Assembly: GCF_027625935.1 (NCBI RefSeq)
Contig: NZ_CP115300.1
Span: 6,882,001 to 6,946,000 of the forward strand
Origin: Streptomyces camelliae
GTDB taxonomy: Bacteria > Actinomycetota > Actinomycetes > Streptomycetales > Streptomycetaceae
DNA length: 64,000 nucleotides
Direction: 5' to 3'
The number at the start of each line of letters is the position of its first letter. The stretch's first letter is position 1. The notes beneath the pieces were generated by a model. It was given only the letters and a program-made list of their open reading frames with translations, made no database searches and was not told the origin of the DNA. Shown one piece after another: positions 7,929-16,105 of this stretch. A program made the translations under genes and the position numbers.

Positions 7929-8630
7929 TCAGCCGACGTCCGCCCCGGTGCCCTGCCACGCCCGCAGCACGCCCGCCACGGCCGGGGCGATCCGGCGCCG
8001 TGCCTCGTACCGCGGCACCCCGCTCATCAGCAGCTGGTCGTACGGCGTGTCCACATGCCGTACGGCCGCGACGACCGCCGAGAGCACCGCCCCCTCCGTC
8101 AGCGCCCGCCCGGCCGCGCTGCGCCCGACCCGCCCGCTGCCCCGCACGGACGCGTGCGCCGCGACGGCCCGGGCTCGCTCGGCCGGACAGCCGGGCAGCA
8201 ACCGGAGTATCTCGGCCGCGAACGCCGCCACGAACCGCTCGTCCTCCGCCGCCCTGCGCCGCGCGTCCCGTGCCCGCCGCCGGCGCCGCGCCTCCGCGTC
8301 CGCCAGACAGCGGGCCTCGGCCCGGGCCAGCGCGGCCTCCTCCACGAGCACGCCCTGCCGTTCGTACCGGCTCCTGCGCCGGTTGAACCGCACTACCACC
8401 GCCGACAGCGTGCTCTCCTCCCGCGCTCTGCGGGTCAGCGCCGTGTCACCGCGCGGCAGGAACACCAGGTGCCCGAGGTCGGCACAGTCCAGACAGCGCG
8501 GCGCCCCGTCCTCCAGCATCAGCAGCGACAGCGGCCCGCCCCGGCAGGTGGCACACCGCTTGCGCTTGGCGCTCTGGACGACGACAAGCCGCCCGGGGGA
8601 GTGGGGAGTTGATGTCGAGGAAAGGCCCAT
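7929..8630 (-). CDS. Cys-motif conserved protein, probable DUF2293
   Basis: A 233-aa protein from the ATG at 8630 (MGLSSTSTPHSPGRLVVVQ). An N-terminal zinc-ribbon-like pair (CATCRGG, then CLDC) is followed by a charged Arg/Ala-rich helix and a C-terminal segment (HVDTPYDQLLMSGVPRYEAR) that resembles DUF2293. Basic composition with Cys pairs suggests nucleic-acid binding, but no function is established. Its start lies 5 nt after the stop of the co-directional NmrA-like gene, so the two may be cotranscribed. Confidence 0.75.
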   Translation of the reverse strand: MGLSSTSTPHSPGRLVVVQSAKRKRCATCRGGPLSLLMLEDGAPRCLDCADLGHLVFLPRGDTALTRRAREESTLSAVVVRFNRRRSRYERQGVLVEEAALARAEARCLADAEARRRRRARDARRRAAEDERFVAAFAAEILRLLPGCPAERARAVAAHASVRGSGRVGRSAAGRALTEGAVLSAVVAAVRHVDTPYDQLLMSGVPRYEARRRIAPAVAGVLRAWQGTGADVG

Positions 8631-8635
8631 ACGCG

Positions 8636-9394
8636 CTACTTTCCCCGCCGCCGCCCACTGACTCCGTGTCCCTGCCTGTCGTCCTCCTCCCTGCCCCGCA
8701 CGTTGAACACCGACACCCGCGTACGGTGCCGCGCGGGAGTCTCGATCTCGTCCACCACCGCCACCGCGAGATCGGCGTACGACAGCCACGGCTCACCTCT
8801 GCCGTTGCTCCCGGCACCGCCGACACTGGGCAGCCGCTCCCCGCCGACCCGGTACCGCCCCGTCCGTGGCCCGCCGTGCTCCAGGAACCCGGCGGGCGTC
8901 AGCATCACCCAGTCGACGGGACCGTCAGCGCGTTCCCGCAGCCGGTGCAGCCCGGCGGTGTGCGCCAGTGCGAAGGGCCGCAGCGGCTGCGGGAAGGCCA
9001 CCGGGTCGTCCAGCACCATCCGCCCGTCCGCGCCGAGCAGATTGGCCCCCAGCCCCACCGCGACCAGCCGTGACACTCCGGCCGCGCCGAGCCCGTCGAG
9101 CAGCGCGTCGGCGGCCCGCACGAAGAACCGCGGGTCGACCGAGCCGACCGCGTCCTCGGGCCCGCTGAACGGCGAGACGGCGTGCACGGCACCGGCGTGC
9201 CCGGCGGCGACCCGGGCGACCGTCCCGGCATCCAGGACATCGCCCTGTACCACCGTGACGCCTTCGGCACCGAGATCCGGATACCGCGCCGGATCCCGCA
9301 CCACCGCAGTCACCGTGCGGCCCCGCGCCAGTGCCTCGGCCGTCACCGCCCGCCCGGCCCGGCCTCCGGCACCGAAGATCACGATCCCCTTCAT
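8636..9394 (-). CDS. NAD(P)-binding NmrA/SDR-like oxidoreductase
   Basis: A 252-aa protein. The ATG at 9394 is preferred to the in-frame TTG at 9400 because GGGAGG lies 6 nt upstream. The Rossmann motif GAGGRAGRAV at residues ~7-16 and the NAD(P)-dependent epimerase/NmrA architecture are clear; residues such as VTVVQGDVLD follow beta-3. It is divergent from an HxlR regulator across a 98-bp spacer with a perfect palindrome, the usual arrangement for redox- or quinone-responsive reductases. Confidence 0.88.
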   Translation of the reverse strand: MKGIVIFGAGGRAGRAVTAEALARGRTVTAVVRDPARYPDLGAEGVTVVQGDVLDAGTVARVAAGHAGAVHAVSPFSGPEDAVGSVDPRFFVRAADALLDGLGAAGVSRLVAVGLGANLLGADGRMVLDDPVAFPQPLRPFALAHTAGLHRLRERADGPVDWVMLTPAGFLEHGGPRTGRYRVGGERLPSVGGAGSNGRGEPWLSYADLAVAVVDEIETPARHRTRVSVFNVRGREEDDRQGHGVSGRRRGK

Positions 9395-9469
9395 CCCCAA
9401 CCTCCCTGTCCTGCACGGCTGTTCGCGTACGGCCAGGACGTTAGGGAGCGGACCCCCGGTTACTTCAAC

Positions 9470-9484
9470 GGTATCGGCGATACC
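9470..9484. promoter_or_regulatory. Perfect palindrome GGTATC-GGC-GATACC, putative HxlR operator
   Basis: This 6-3-6 palindrome ends 8 bp before the ATG of the HxlR gene, inside the divergent spacer shared with the NmrA-like reductase. HxlR dimers bind short inverted repeats of this size. Binding is inferred from position and symmetry. Confidence 0.6.
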
Positions 9485-9492
9485 CTCGGCTC

Positions 9493-9927
9493 ATGACCGA
9501 CTCGCCGCACAGAATGGCCGACCTGTCGCGGTCCACCGCCGGCGCCATGGATGCCGGCCGGCCCGCACCTCTCGATCCCGACATGTTCCACCCCCTCTGT
9601 CCGTCCTCCGTGATGCCCGTCCGCGTGGGCGACAAGTGGGCGGGCATGGTGATCCGCTGTCTCCAGGACGGCCCGCGCCGCTTCGGTGAACTGCGTGTTC
9701 CGCTCAGAGCCGTCACGCCCAAGGTCCTCAGCGAGACCCTGCGCGCCATGGAGCGCGACGGACTGGTCACCCGCACCGCCTACGACGAGAACCCGCCCCG
9801 GGTCGAGTACGCCCTCACCCCCCTCGGCCGCACGCTGATCCCCCTTCTCGACGCGGCCCGCGCCTGGAGCGAGACCCATCTCCCCGCTCTGCTGGCAGCC
9901 CGGCGGACAGCGGCGGACCGAGGCTGA
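9493..9927 (+). CDS. HxlR-family winged-helix transcriptional regulator
   Basis: A 144-aa protein. After a ~30-residue N-terminal extension comes the HxlR core: VGDKWAGMVIRCLQDGPRRF, then ELRVPLRAVTPKVLSETLRAMERDGLVTR (recognition helix and wing) and YALTPLGRTL. Family members often sense aldehydes, quinones or redox state through a Cys; one Cys precedes the domain (PLCPSS) and one lies within it (RCLQDG). It probably controls the divergent reductase and itself through the 9470-9484 palindrome. Confidence 0.92.
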   Translation: MTDSPHRMADLSRSTAGAMDAGRPAPLDPDMFHPLCPSSVMPVRVGDKWAGMVIRCLQDGPRRFGELRVPLRAVTPKVLSETLRAMERDGLVTRTAYDENPPRVEYALTPLGRTLIPLLDAARAWSETHLPALLAARRTAADRG

Positions 9928-10023
9928 GCCGCCCGCCCCGTGCCGCCCGGGACCCGTCCCCTGCCGGAGCGCACCCCCGCCCTCCGGCAGGCGCCGCCAC
10001 CTCCTTCTCCGCCACCCGGCATC

Positions 10024-10665
10024 ATGGGCCCTGTGCGACTCGAAGCGATCACCTGGGACCGGCTCGCCGAGCAGCTGGCCGACCGGCTCGCCGGACTGGA
10101 GCCGGCCGACGGGGGCGCCTGGCCGCGCGTCGGCTTCGACGGGGCCCCGGCCGCGCGTCCCGGAGACCTCGCCGAGCGGGTCGGCGAGGCGCTGCGCGTG
10201 CGCGGCCGGCCCTCGCTCGTGGTCGACGCCGAAGGTTTCCTGCGCCCCGCCTCGCTGCGCCTCGAACACGGGCGACGCGACGCGGAGTCGTACTACGGCG
10301 GATGGTTCGACACCGGCGCCCTCTGGCGTGAGGTCTTCGGCCCGCTCGATCCCGGAGGCAGCGGGCGCGTCCTGCCCGACCTGTGGGACCCGGCCACCGA
10401 CCGTGCCACCCGCAGCCCCTACGTCCAACTCCCGCCCGGCGGGATCCTGTTGCTCCATGGCCCCCTCCTGCTGCGCCACTGGTTCCCGTTCGACCTGACC
10501 GTGCACCTCCTCCTCTCCCCGGCCGCCCTGCGCCGCCATACCCCCGAGGCCGAACACTGGACGCTGCCCGCCTTCGAGCGCTACGCGTCCGAGACCGATC
10601 CGGCCGGCACGGCGGACGTCCTGGTGCGCGCCGACGACCCACGCCACCCCGCCTGGAGCGGCTGA
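10024..10665 (+). CDS. Uridine kinase-like conserved protein without visible P-loop
   Basis: About 213 aa from the ATG at 10024; a GTG at 10033 (VRLEAITWDRL) is equally credible, and neither has a clear ribosome site. The sequence resembles actinobacterial proteins annotated as uridine kinases (SYYGGWFDTGALWREVFGPL and the C-terminal ADVLVRADDPRHP). The expected GxxGxGK[ST] motif is replaced by GFDGAPAARPGDL, so ATP-dependent kinase activity is doubtful. It ends 3 nt from the convergent CorA-like gene. Confidence 0.6.
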   Translation: MGPVRLEAITWDRLAEQLADRLAGLEPADGGAWPRVGFDGAPAARPGDLAERVGEALRVRGRPSLVVDAEGFLRPASLRLEHGRRDAESYYGGWFDTGALWREVFGPLDPGGSGRVLPDLWDPATDRATRSPYVQLPPGGILLLHGPLLLRHWFPFDLTVHLLLSPAALRRHTPEAEHWTLPAFERYASETDPAGTADVLVRADDPRHPAWSG

Positions 10666-10668
10666 CGC

Positions 10669-11796
10669 TCAGAGCCAGCCGTTGCGCCGGAAGCCCCGGT
10701 ACAGCGCCACGCACGCACCCGCCATGACGACCATGGCCAATGGGTACCCGAACTGCCAGTGCAGCTCCGGCATGTGGTCGAAGTTCATGCCGTACACACC
10801 GCACACCATCGTCGGTACGGCGATGATCGCGGCCCACGCGGTGATCTTGCGCATGTCCTCGTTCTGCGCAACGGTCACCTGCGCGAGATGGGCCTGGAGG
10901 ATGGAGTTGAGCAGCTCGTCGAACGCCGCGATCTGGTCCTTGGCCCGGATCAGATGGTCGAGCACATCGCGGAAGTAGGCCTGTATCTCCGGAGGGACGA
11001 CCCGTATGGGCCGGGTGGCCAGGTCCTCCACCGGGCGGCTCAGCGGCACCACCGCCCGCTTCAGCTCCAGCAGCTCACGCTTCATCTGGTAGATCCGGCC
11101 GGGGTCGAGCCGTGCGCCGTCCTCGGCGAACACCTCCGTCTCGACCTGGTCGATGTCGGCCTGCACCGCGTCCGTGACGCTCAGATAGTCGTCCACGACA
11201 TGGTCGGCGATCGCGTGCAGCACCGCTGCGGGCCCCTTCGACAGCTGGTGCGGATGCGACTCCAGCTCCTCGCGCAGCGGGCCCAGCGAGCCGTGTCGGC
11301 CGTGCCGCACCGTGATCACGAAGTCCTCGCCGACGAACACCATGATCTCGCCGGTGTTCACCACCTCGCTGGTCGCCGTCAGCCGTTCGTGCTCCACGTA
11401 GCAGACGGTCTTGAAGACCGCGAAGAGCGTGTTGCCGTAGTGCTCCAGCTTCGGGCGCTGGTGGGCCTCGACCGCGTCCTCAACGGCCAGGGGATGCAGG
11501 TCGAACAGCTCCGCGATCCCCGCGAACTCACGGTCCGTCGGCTCGTGCAGCCCCAGCCAGACGAATCCCTCGCCGGTCTTGCGTACCATCCGCACGGCGT
11601 CCACGAGGTCGGTGCAGGTCGGCACCCGCACACCGTCCTGATACGTCACGCAGTTGACCACCGAGGAGCCCAGCGGTGATCTGGCGGGATGGCTCAGGTC
11701 CACGCGCGGCCGCCGCCTGGCCAGCCGTGCCACCTTGCGCAGGCCGGCGGCCTTGCCCAGTCCCGTGACCCGTCGCAGATTCCCCGCCATGGACAT
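10669..11796 (-). CDS. CorA-family magnesium/cobalt channel
   Basis: A 375-aa protein from the ATG at 11796, with GGAG 7 nt upstream. A large cytoplasmic N-terminal domain (EDAVEAHQRPKLEHYGNTLF, a CorA signature) and a long stalk helix are followed by the signature GMN in VCGVYGMNFDHMPELHW, flanked by two C-terminal membrane helices. Length and topology are normal for a homopentameric divalent-cation channel. Confidence 0.93.
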   Translation of the reverse strand: MSMAGNLRRVTGLGKAAGLRKVARLARRRPRVDLSHPARSPLGSSVVNCVTYQDGVRVPTCTDLVDAVRMVRKTGEGFVWLGLHEPTDREFAGIAELFDLHPLAVEDAVEAHQRPKLEHYGNTLFAVFKTVCYVEHERLTATSEVVNTGEIMVFVGEDFVITVRHGRHGSLGPLREELESHPHQLSKGPAAVLHAIADHVVDDYLSVTDAVQADIDQVETEVFAEDGARLDPGRIYQMKRELLELKRAVVPLSRPVEDLATRPIRVVPPEIQAYFRDVLDHLIRAKDQIAAFDELLNSILQAHLAQVTVAQNEDMRKITAWAAIIAVPTMVCGVYGMNFDHMPELHWQFGYPLAMVVMAGACVALYRGFRRNGWL

Positions 11797-12025
11797 CTGG
11801 ATCTCCTCGCATGGATCCCCCGCGTAACGCTTTTCGCGCCTCGTCCGAGCAGTGTGCCAGCCGAGAGCAAAACGCGGGTAAGCCTGTGGGAACAGGATGT
11901 TCCGCTTGGTTCCCGCCTGTGGACAGAGCGTCGTGCCCGGTCGTCGGCCCGGCCCCCGGCCTGGCCTCTCCCGTGTGCGGAGCGTCGGCAGATCCGGACG
12001 AGCCGGTGGCTGGGATGATCCTCAC

Positions 12026-12819
12026 ATGCGCGCTCCGACGGGTACCTCCTGGACAACCGGCAGAACGAGGCGGCACAGCGCTTCGACGCCTTCGCCGCGC
12101 TCTTCGACCCCACGACCTTCCGGCACCTTGAGGGATGCGGCGTCGGACCCGGCTGGCGCTGCTGGGAAGTCGGGGCGGGCGGCACGTCCGTGGTGTCCTG
12201 GCTCGCCAAGAAGGTCGGCCCCACCGGCAAGGTCGTCGCGACCGACATCGACACCTCGCTGCTCAGCGCCGTGGCCCACCCGCCGGTGGAGGTCCGCGTC
12301 CACGACGTGGGCACCGAGGAGCCCCCGGACGAGGGCTTCGACCTGGTCCACGCCCGGCTCGTCCTCGTCCATGTCCCGGACCGGGAAAGGGCGTTGCGCT
12401 CCATGCTCCAGGCACTGCGGCCCGGCGGACGGCTGCTGCTGGAGGACGCCGACCCCGCCCTCCAGCCTCTGACCTGCCCCGACGAGTACGGCCCCGAGCA
12501 GCGGCTGGCCAACCGGCTGCGCCAGGGCTTCCGCAAGCTCCTGGCCGAACGAGGCGCCGATCTGTCCTACGGCCGCAAGCTTCCGCGCCTGCTGCGCGAG
12601 GCCGGGCTGAGCGAAGTGGAGGCCGACGCCTACTTCCCGGTGACCTCGCCCGCCTGCACCGCGCTGGAGGCGGCGACGGTCCGTCAGATCCGTGCCCGCC
12701 TCGTCGCCGCCGACCTCGCCACCGACGAGGAGATCGACCAGCACCTGGCCAACGTCGAGGCCGGTTCGATGGACCTGGCCACCGCACCGATGTTCTCGGC
12801 GTGGGGGAAGAAGGCGTAA
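12026..12819 (+). CDS. Class I SAM-dependent methyltransferase with apparent 1-nt frameshift after the start codon
   Basis: The conserved protein runs GYLLDNRQNEAAQRFDAF.. through the SAM motif WEVGAGGTSV to FSAWGKKA, in one open frame from 12019 to 12819. That frame has no ATG, GTG or TTG before a GTG at 12190, which would delete the first ~55 residues, including part of the SAM motif. An ATG at 12026 precedes the conserved region by the right distance but is out of frame by one base (CGCGCT-CCGAC); one extra base there would give M-R-A-S-D-G-Y. Hence a start-proximal frameshift or sequence error is likely. Confidence 0.75.
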
Positions 12820-13045
12820 GGGCCGGGCCGGGCGAGGCGGACAGGTCCGGCGCGAGCCGGGTGCCCTCGGCATCGGCTCGGCCGCTCGGGCCGTGGCCTC
12901 GGGGCCGTCGGCACCGGCCGGGCGTACGGAGAGGAGGGCTCGGCGGACGCACGCAGGGGGCTCAGCCGCTCCGACCGTGCCGGGCGTCCGCCCGCCTCCC
13001 ACGGTCACCGCCGACCGCCGACCCCGCCCTCGACCCAGCCACCCC

Positions 13046-13158
13046 TGCCCGGAACCGGCGGTCCGGCCCCCCGACCCACCACCGACCGCCTGCCCAGTTC
13101 TCCGTCTAGCTCTCCCTGCCCGGAACCGCCGGTCTGGCCCCCACCCGACCCACCGCCT
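13046..13158. repeat. Diverged ~40-bp duplication of the kinase 3' end
   Basis: TGCCCGGAACCGGCGGTC at 13046 and TGCCCGGAACCGCCGGTC at 13118 begin two ~40-bp segments spaced 72 bp apart that stay similar through CCGACCCACC. The second encodes the last codons of the PfkB kinase (reverse strand); the first lies just past its stop. Apart from this, the 286-bp gap 12820-13105 holds nothing I recognise. Confidence 0.6.
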
Positions 13159-14029
13159 CCGCCCCCGCCCGGCAGCCCGAGGCTGCCGCCTCCCGGGGAT
13201 CCGCGCCCGCGAGCAGTGCGGCGAGGAACGCGCCGGTGAAGGCGTCGCCGGCGCCCGTGGTGTCCTGCGGGACCGCCGGTGTCGCGGGGATCCTGGTCGG
13301 CGGGGCGCCGGTCCGGGCCACCAGCGCCCCGTCGGCGCCCGCCTTGGTCACCACCAGTGGCACGAGACGGCTCAGCTTGACCGCGGCGTCCGCCGGGTCC
13401 GACAGGCCCGTCAGCAGGCATGCCTCGTCCCGGCTGGGCAGCAGCACGTCCAGCCCTTCCGCGAACGCGAGGAACCGGTCCACCCCCAGCCGTACCAGGA
13501 AGCCCGCCGACGCCGGATCCAGGCTGACCGGCACACCACGCGCGCGTGCCGCCGTGAGTGCCGTGGCCGCCAGTGCCCGGCTCGGCTCGGTGAACAGCAG
13601 ATAGCCCGACAGATGCAGCCGGGCGACCCCGTCGAGGAGCGCGTCGGACCAGTCGGCGGGTTCGAGCCGCAGGGACGCCCCGCTGTCCGTGAGGAACGTG
13701 CGCTCGGCCGCCGCCCCGGTGTCGACGAGACAGATCACCGTCCCGGTCGCCGCCTCCGGGTCGACCACCAGCCGGGGCCGCACCCCGGCCGCGACCAGCT
13801 CCCGCTCGTGCCACGCGGCCGTGTCCGTGCCGACCCGCCCGAGCAGCCGTACGTCCGCGCAGCCCGCGTGGGCTGCCCAGCAGGCCACGTTCGCGCCCGC
13901 GCCGCCGGGCAGCGTCCGGATCGCGGCGACCGTGTCCGTGCCGGCCGCGAGCGGTCCTCGGTGCCGGGCGACGACGTCCGTGACCACGTCCCCGACGACC
14001 AGCAGAGCCCCGTTCCGGCCCGTGGTCAC
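13106..14029 (-). CDS. PfkB-family carbohydrate kinase, probable pseudouridine kinase
   Basis: A 307-aa protein from a GTG at 14029 that overlaps the PsuG stop codon (GTGA, 14026-14029), giving tight translational coupling. PfkB signatures are present: LPGGAGANVACWAAHAG near residues 33-49, and the catalytic DTTGAGDAFTGAFLA near residue 260. Its pairing with a pseudouridine-5'-phosphate glycosidase indicates phosphorylation of pseudouridine to pseudouridine 5'-phosphate (PsuK role). Specificity is inferred from the operon. Confidence 0.87.
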   Translation of the reverse strand: MTTGRNGALLVVGDVVTDVVARHRGPLAAGTDTVAAIRTLPGGAGANVACWAAHAGCADVRLLGRVGTDTAAWHERELVAAGVRPRLVVDPEAATGTVICLVDTGAAAERTFLTDSGASLRLEPADWSDALLDGVARLHLSGYLLFTEPSRALAATALTAARARGVPVSLDPASAGFLVRLGVDRFLAFAEGLDVLLPSRDEACLLTGLSDPADAAVKLSRLVPLVVTKAGADGALVARTGAPPTRIPATPAVPQDTTGAGDAFTGAFLAALLAGADPREAAASGCRAGAEAVGRVGARPAVPGRES

Positions 14030-14940
14030 CCCCTGGTCCAGGCGGTGGCGATCCGCGTCGCCAGCCGTACGTTGCCGCGTACGGCCGCCAGATTGGCGCT
14101 CAGGGAGGCACCCTCCGTGTGCCGGACCAGGTAGTCCAGCAGGAACGGCGTGACCGCCTGCCCGCTGATCCCCTGCTCCGCGCATGCGTGCAGCGCGTCG
14201 GCGAGCACGCGCGCGTGCACCTCGGGATCGAGCTGTTCAGCCTCGGGGACGGGATGGGCGACGATCAGCGCCGATGCGGGCGCGTCGAGCGCGTCCTGGG
14301 CCCGCATGACCTCGGCGACCTGCTCCGGACTGTCCAGCGTCCAGTCGACCGGATGCCCCGAGTCGGACAGATAGAAGCCGGGGAAGCGGTCCGTGCCGTA
14401 CCCGGCGACGGCCACGCCCAGTGTCTCCAGCCGCTGCAGGGTCGCCGGCACGTCCAGGATCGACTTCACGCCCGCGCAGACCACGGTGATCCGCGTACGC
14501 GCCAGCAGCCCCAGGTCGGCCGACTCGTCCTGCGTCACCGTCCACTCGCGGTGCACACCGCCCAGCCCGCCCGTGGCGAACACCCGGATGCCCGCGAGCG
14601 CCGCCAGTTGCGCCGTCGCCGACACCGTGGTCGCCCCGCTCACGCCCCCGGCCACGGCGAGCGGCAGATCGCGGTGGCCCAGCTTGCGGATGCCGTCCTC
14701 GTTCGCGACCCGCTCCAGCTGCTCCTTGTCCAGCCCGACCCGGGGGCGGCCGTCCAGGACGGCGATGGTCGCAGGTACGGCGCCCTCCCGCCGCACCGCG
14801 TCCTCCAGCTCCAGCGCCACCTGGAGATTGCGCGGGCGGGGCAGGCCGTGCGCGATGATCGTGGACTCCAGGGCCACCACCGGCCGCCGTGCGTCGATCG
14901 CTTCCCGGACCTCTTCCGACACCACGAGCACCACGCGCAT
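14026..14940 (-). CDS. psuG: Pseudouridine-5'-phosphate glycosidase
   Basis: A 304-aa protein from the ATG at 14940 with AGGAGG 2 nt upstream. PsuG signatures are strong: VALESTIIAHGLPRPRNLQ, AIVAVLDG-like TIAVLDGRPRVGL, VSGATTVSATAQLAALAGI, FATGGLGGVHRE and GTDRFPGFYL. The enzyme reversibly cleaves the C-C bond of pseudouridine 5'-phosphate to uracil and ribose 5-phosphate. It is the first gene of a two-gene salvage operon with the overlapping PfkB kinase. Confidence 0.95.
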   Translation of the reverse strand: MRVVLVVSEEVREAIDARRPVVALESTIIAHGLPRPRNLQVALELEDAVRREGAVPATIAVLDGRPRVGLDKEQLERVANEDGIRKLGHRDLPLAVAGGVSGATTVSATAQLAALAGIRVFATGGLGGVHREWTVTQDESADLGLLARTRITVVCAGVKSILDVPATLQRLETLGVAVAGYGTDRFPGFYLSDSGHPVDWTLDSPEQVAEVMRAQDALDAPASALIVAHPVPEAEQLDPEVHARVLADALHACAEQGISGQAVTPFLLDYLVRHTEGASLSANLAAVRGNVRLATRIATAWTRG

Positions 14941-15042
14941 CGCCTCCTGTCCGTCGGCCTTGCCTCGTCTCTGGATCTCTGGCGGGTGCCGGCCACGGCT
15001 AAACGCTTGCGGCCTGTGGGGGACGCCACCAGCCTGGGCGGC

Positions 15043-15474
15043 ATGACGAAGAACAGCATGCGTCTCGACCACGTCGTCCTGTGGGTGACCGACCCGGTGG
15101 CCGCGGCCCGCTTCCACGCGGACGTCGTCGGTCTGGAGCCCGTGAGACTCACCGAGTTCATCGAGGGGAAGGTGCCGTTCCCTTCTGTGCGCGTCAACGA
15201 GGAGACCCTCCTGGACCTCGCGCCGCGCACCTTCGTGGACCACATGAAAATGCTGCCAGGTGCCGCCGACAGCGCCGGCCATCCGGTCAACCACGTCTGC
15301 CTGTCCCTGCCGGCCGAGGCCTTCGACGCCCTGCGCGCCCGGCTGGAGCACCACGGCGTACCGCTGTCCGACATCGGCCACGACTCGTTCGGAGCCCGCG
15401 GCAACGCCCCGCGCACGTTCTACTTCCGGGACCCCGACGGCAACGTCTTCGAGGCCCGGCACTACGACGACTGA
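15043..15474 (+). CDS. VOC-superfamily glyoxalase/dioxygenase-like protein
   Basis: A 143-aa protein from the ATG at 15043. Paired beta-alpha-beta-beta-beta modules are visible: MRLDHVVLWVTDPVAAARFH (metal-ligand His), then HPVNHVCLSLPAEAF and the end FYFRDPDGNVFEARHYDD with the typical acidic ligand. Size fits a small lactoylglutathione-lyase-like enzyme or resistance protein. The substrate is not predictable. It is divergent from psuG. Confidence 0.9.
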   Translation: MTKNSMRLDHVVLWVTDPVAAARFHADVVGLEPVRLTEFIEGKVPFPSVRVNEETLLDLAPRTFVDHMKMLPGAADSAGHPVNHVCLSLPAEAFDALRARLEHHGVPLSDIGHDSFGARGNAPRTFYFRDPDGNVFEARHYDD

Positions 15475-15509
15475 ACCCTGGACCGGATCAGAGGGCCACA
15501 AGTCAGCGG

Positions 15510-16064
15510 TCAGAACAGCGGCTCGGGCAGCACGCCCTCCAGCGCGAGCAGCTTCCGCTTGGTCTCCAGCCCGCCCCCGAAACCCCCGATACCGCCGTCG
15601 CTCTCCACCACGCGGTGACACGGCACCACCACCGGCAGTGGATTGGCGCCCATCGCCGCGCCGACCGCCTGCGCCCCGCCGGGCTGTCCGACCCGCCCCG
15701 CGAGATCGCCGTACCCCACCACCGTGCCGTACGGCACCCCGGAGGCCAGCTCGCGCAGCACCTGCCGGTTGAAGCCGGAGATGAGCGACCAGTCCAGCGG
15801 CAGATCGAAGCCGTGCCGCTCGCCCGCGAAGTACGCGCGCAGCTGGCGTATCGCCTCGGCCAGCAGCGGCGAGTCCGGATCCTCGACCGGGGTGACGCCG
15901 AGCCGGGACGCCAGCCGCTCCAGGGCCCGGTCGCGCACCGCGTCCGTGGCGTGGAAGACGACGTTGACCAGGCCGTCGCGGCTCGCGGCCAGCATCAGCG
16001 GACCGATGTCGCTGCCGACGACGGCCCACACGACCCGCTGCTCATCCTGCCCTTGGCTGTCCAT
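15510..16064 (-). CDS. ogt: Methylated-DNA--protein-cysteine methyltransferase
   Basis: A 184-aa protein with the alkyl-acceptor motif VVPCHRVV (C149) and the preceding GTVVGYGDLAGRVG helix-turn-helix, plus the N-terminal RNase-H-like lobe. It repairs O6-alkylguanine by suicide transfer. The ATG at 16064 lies only 6 nt after a DNA-damage type -10 box (16071-16076), so the transcript is probably leaderless. It is convergent with the VOC gene. Confidence 0.95.
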   Translation of the reverse strand: MDSQGQDEQRVVWAVVGSDIGPLMLAASRDGLVNVVFHATDAVRDRALERLASRLGVTPVEDPDSPLLAEAIRQLRAYFAGERHGFDLPLDWSLISGFNRQVLRELASGVPYGTVVGYGDLAGRVGQPGGAQAVGAAMGANPLPVVVPCHRVVESDGGIGGFGGGLETKRKLLALEGVLPEPLF

Positions 16065-16070
16065 GCGACC

Positions 16071-16093
16071 ACGGTACGGCCCGCCACTGACAA
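16071..16093 (-). promoter_or_regulatory. RecA-NDp/PafBC-type damage promoter of ogt
   Basis: On the reverse strand TTGTCAGTG (16093-16085), an 8-nt spacer and TACCGT (16076-16071) reproduce the actinobacterial RecA-independent DNA-damage consensus TTGTCRGTG-N8-TAnnnT exactly. The initiation site would fall at or within 1-2 nt of the ogt ATG. Confidence 0.85.
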
Positions 16094-16105
16094 CGCCCGC
16101 CCGGC

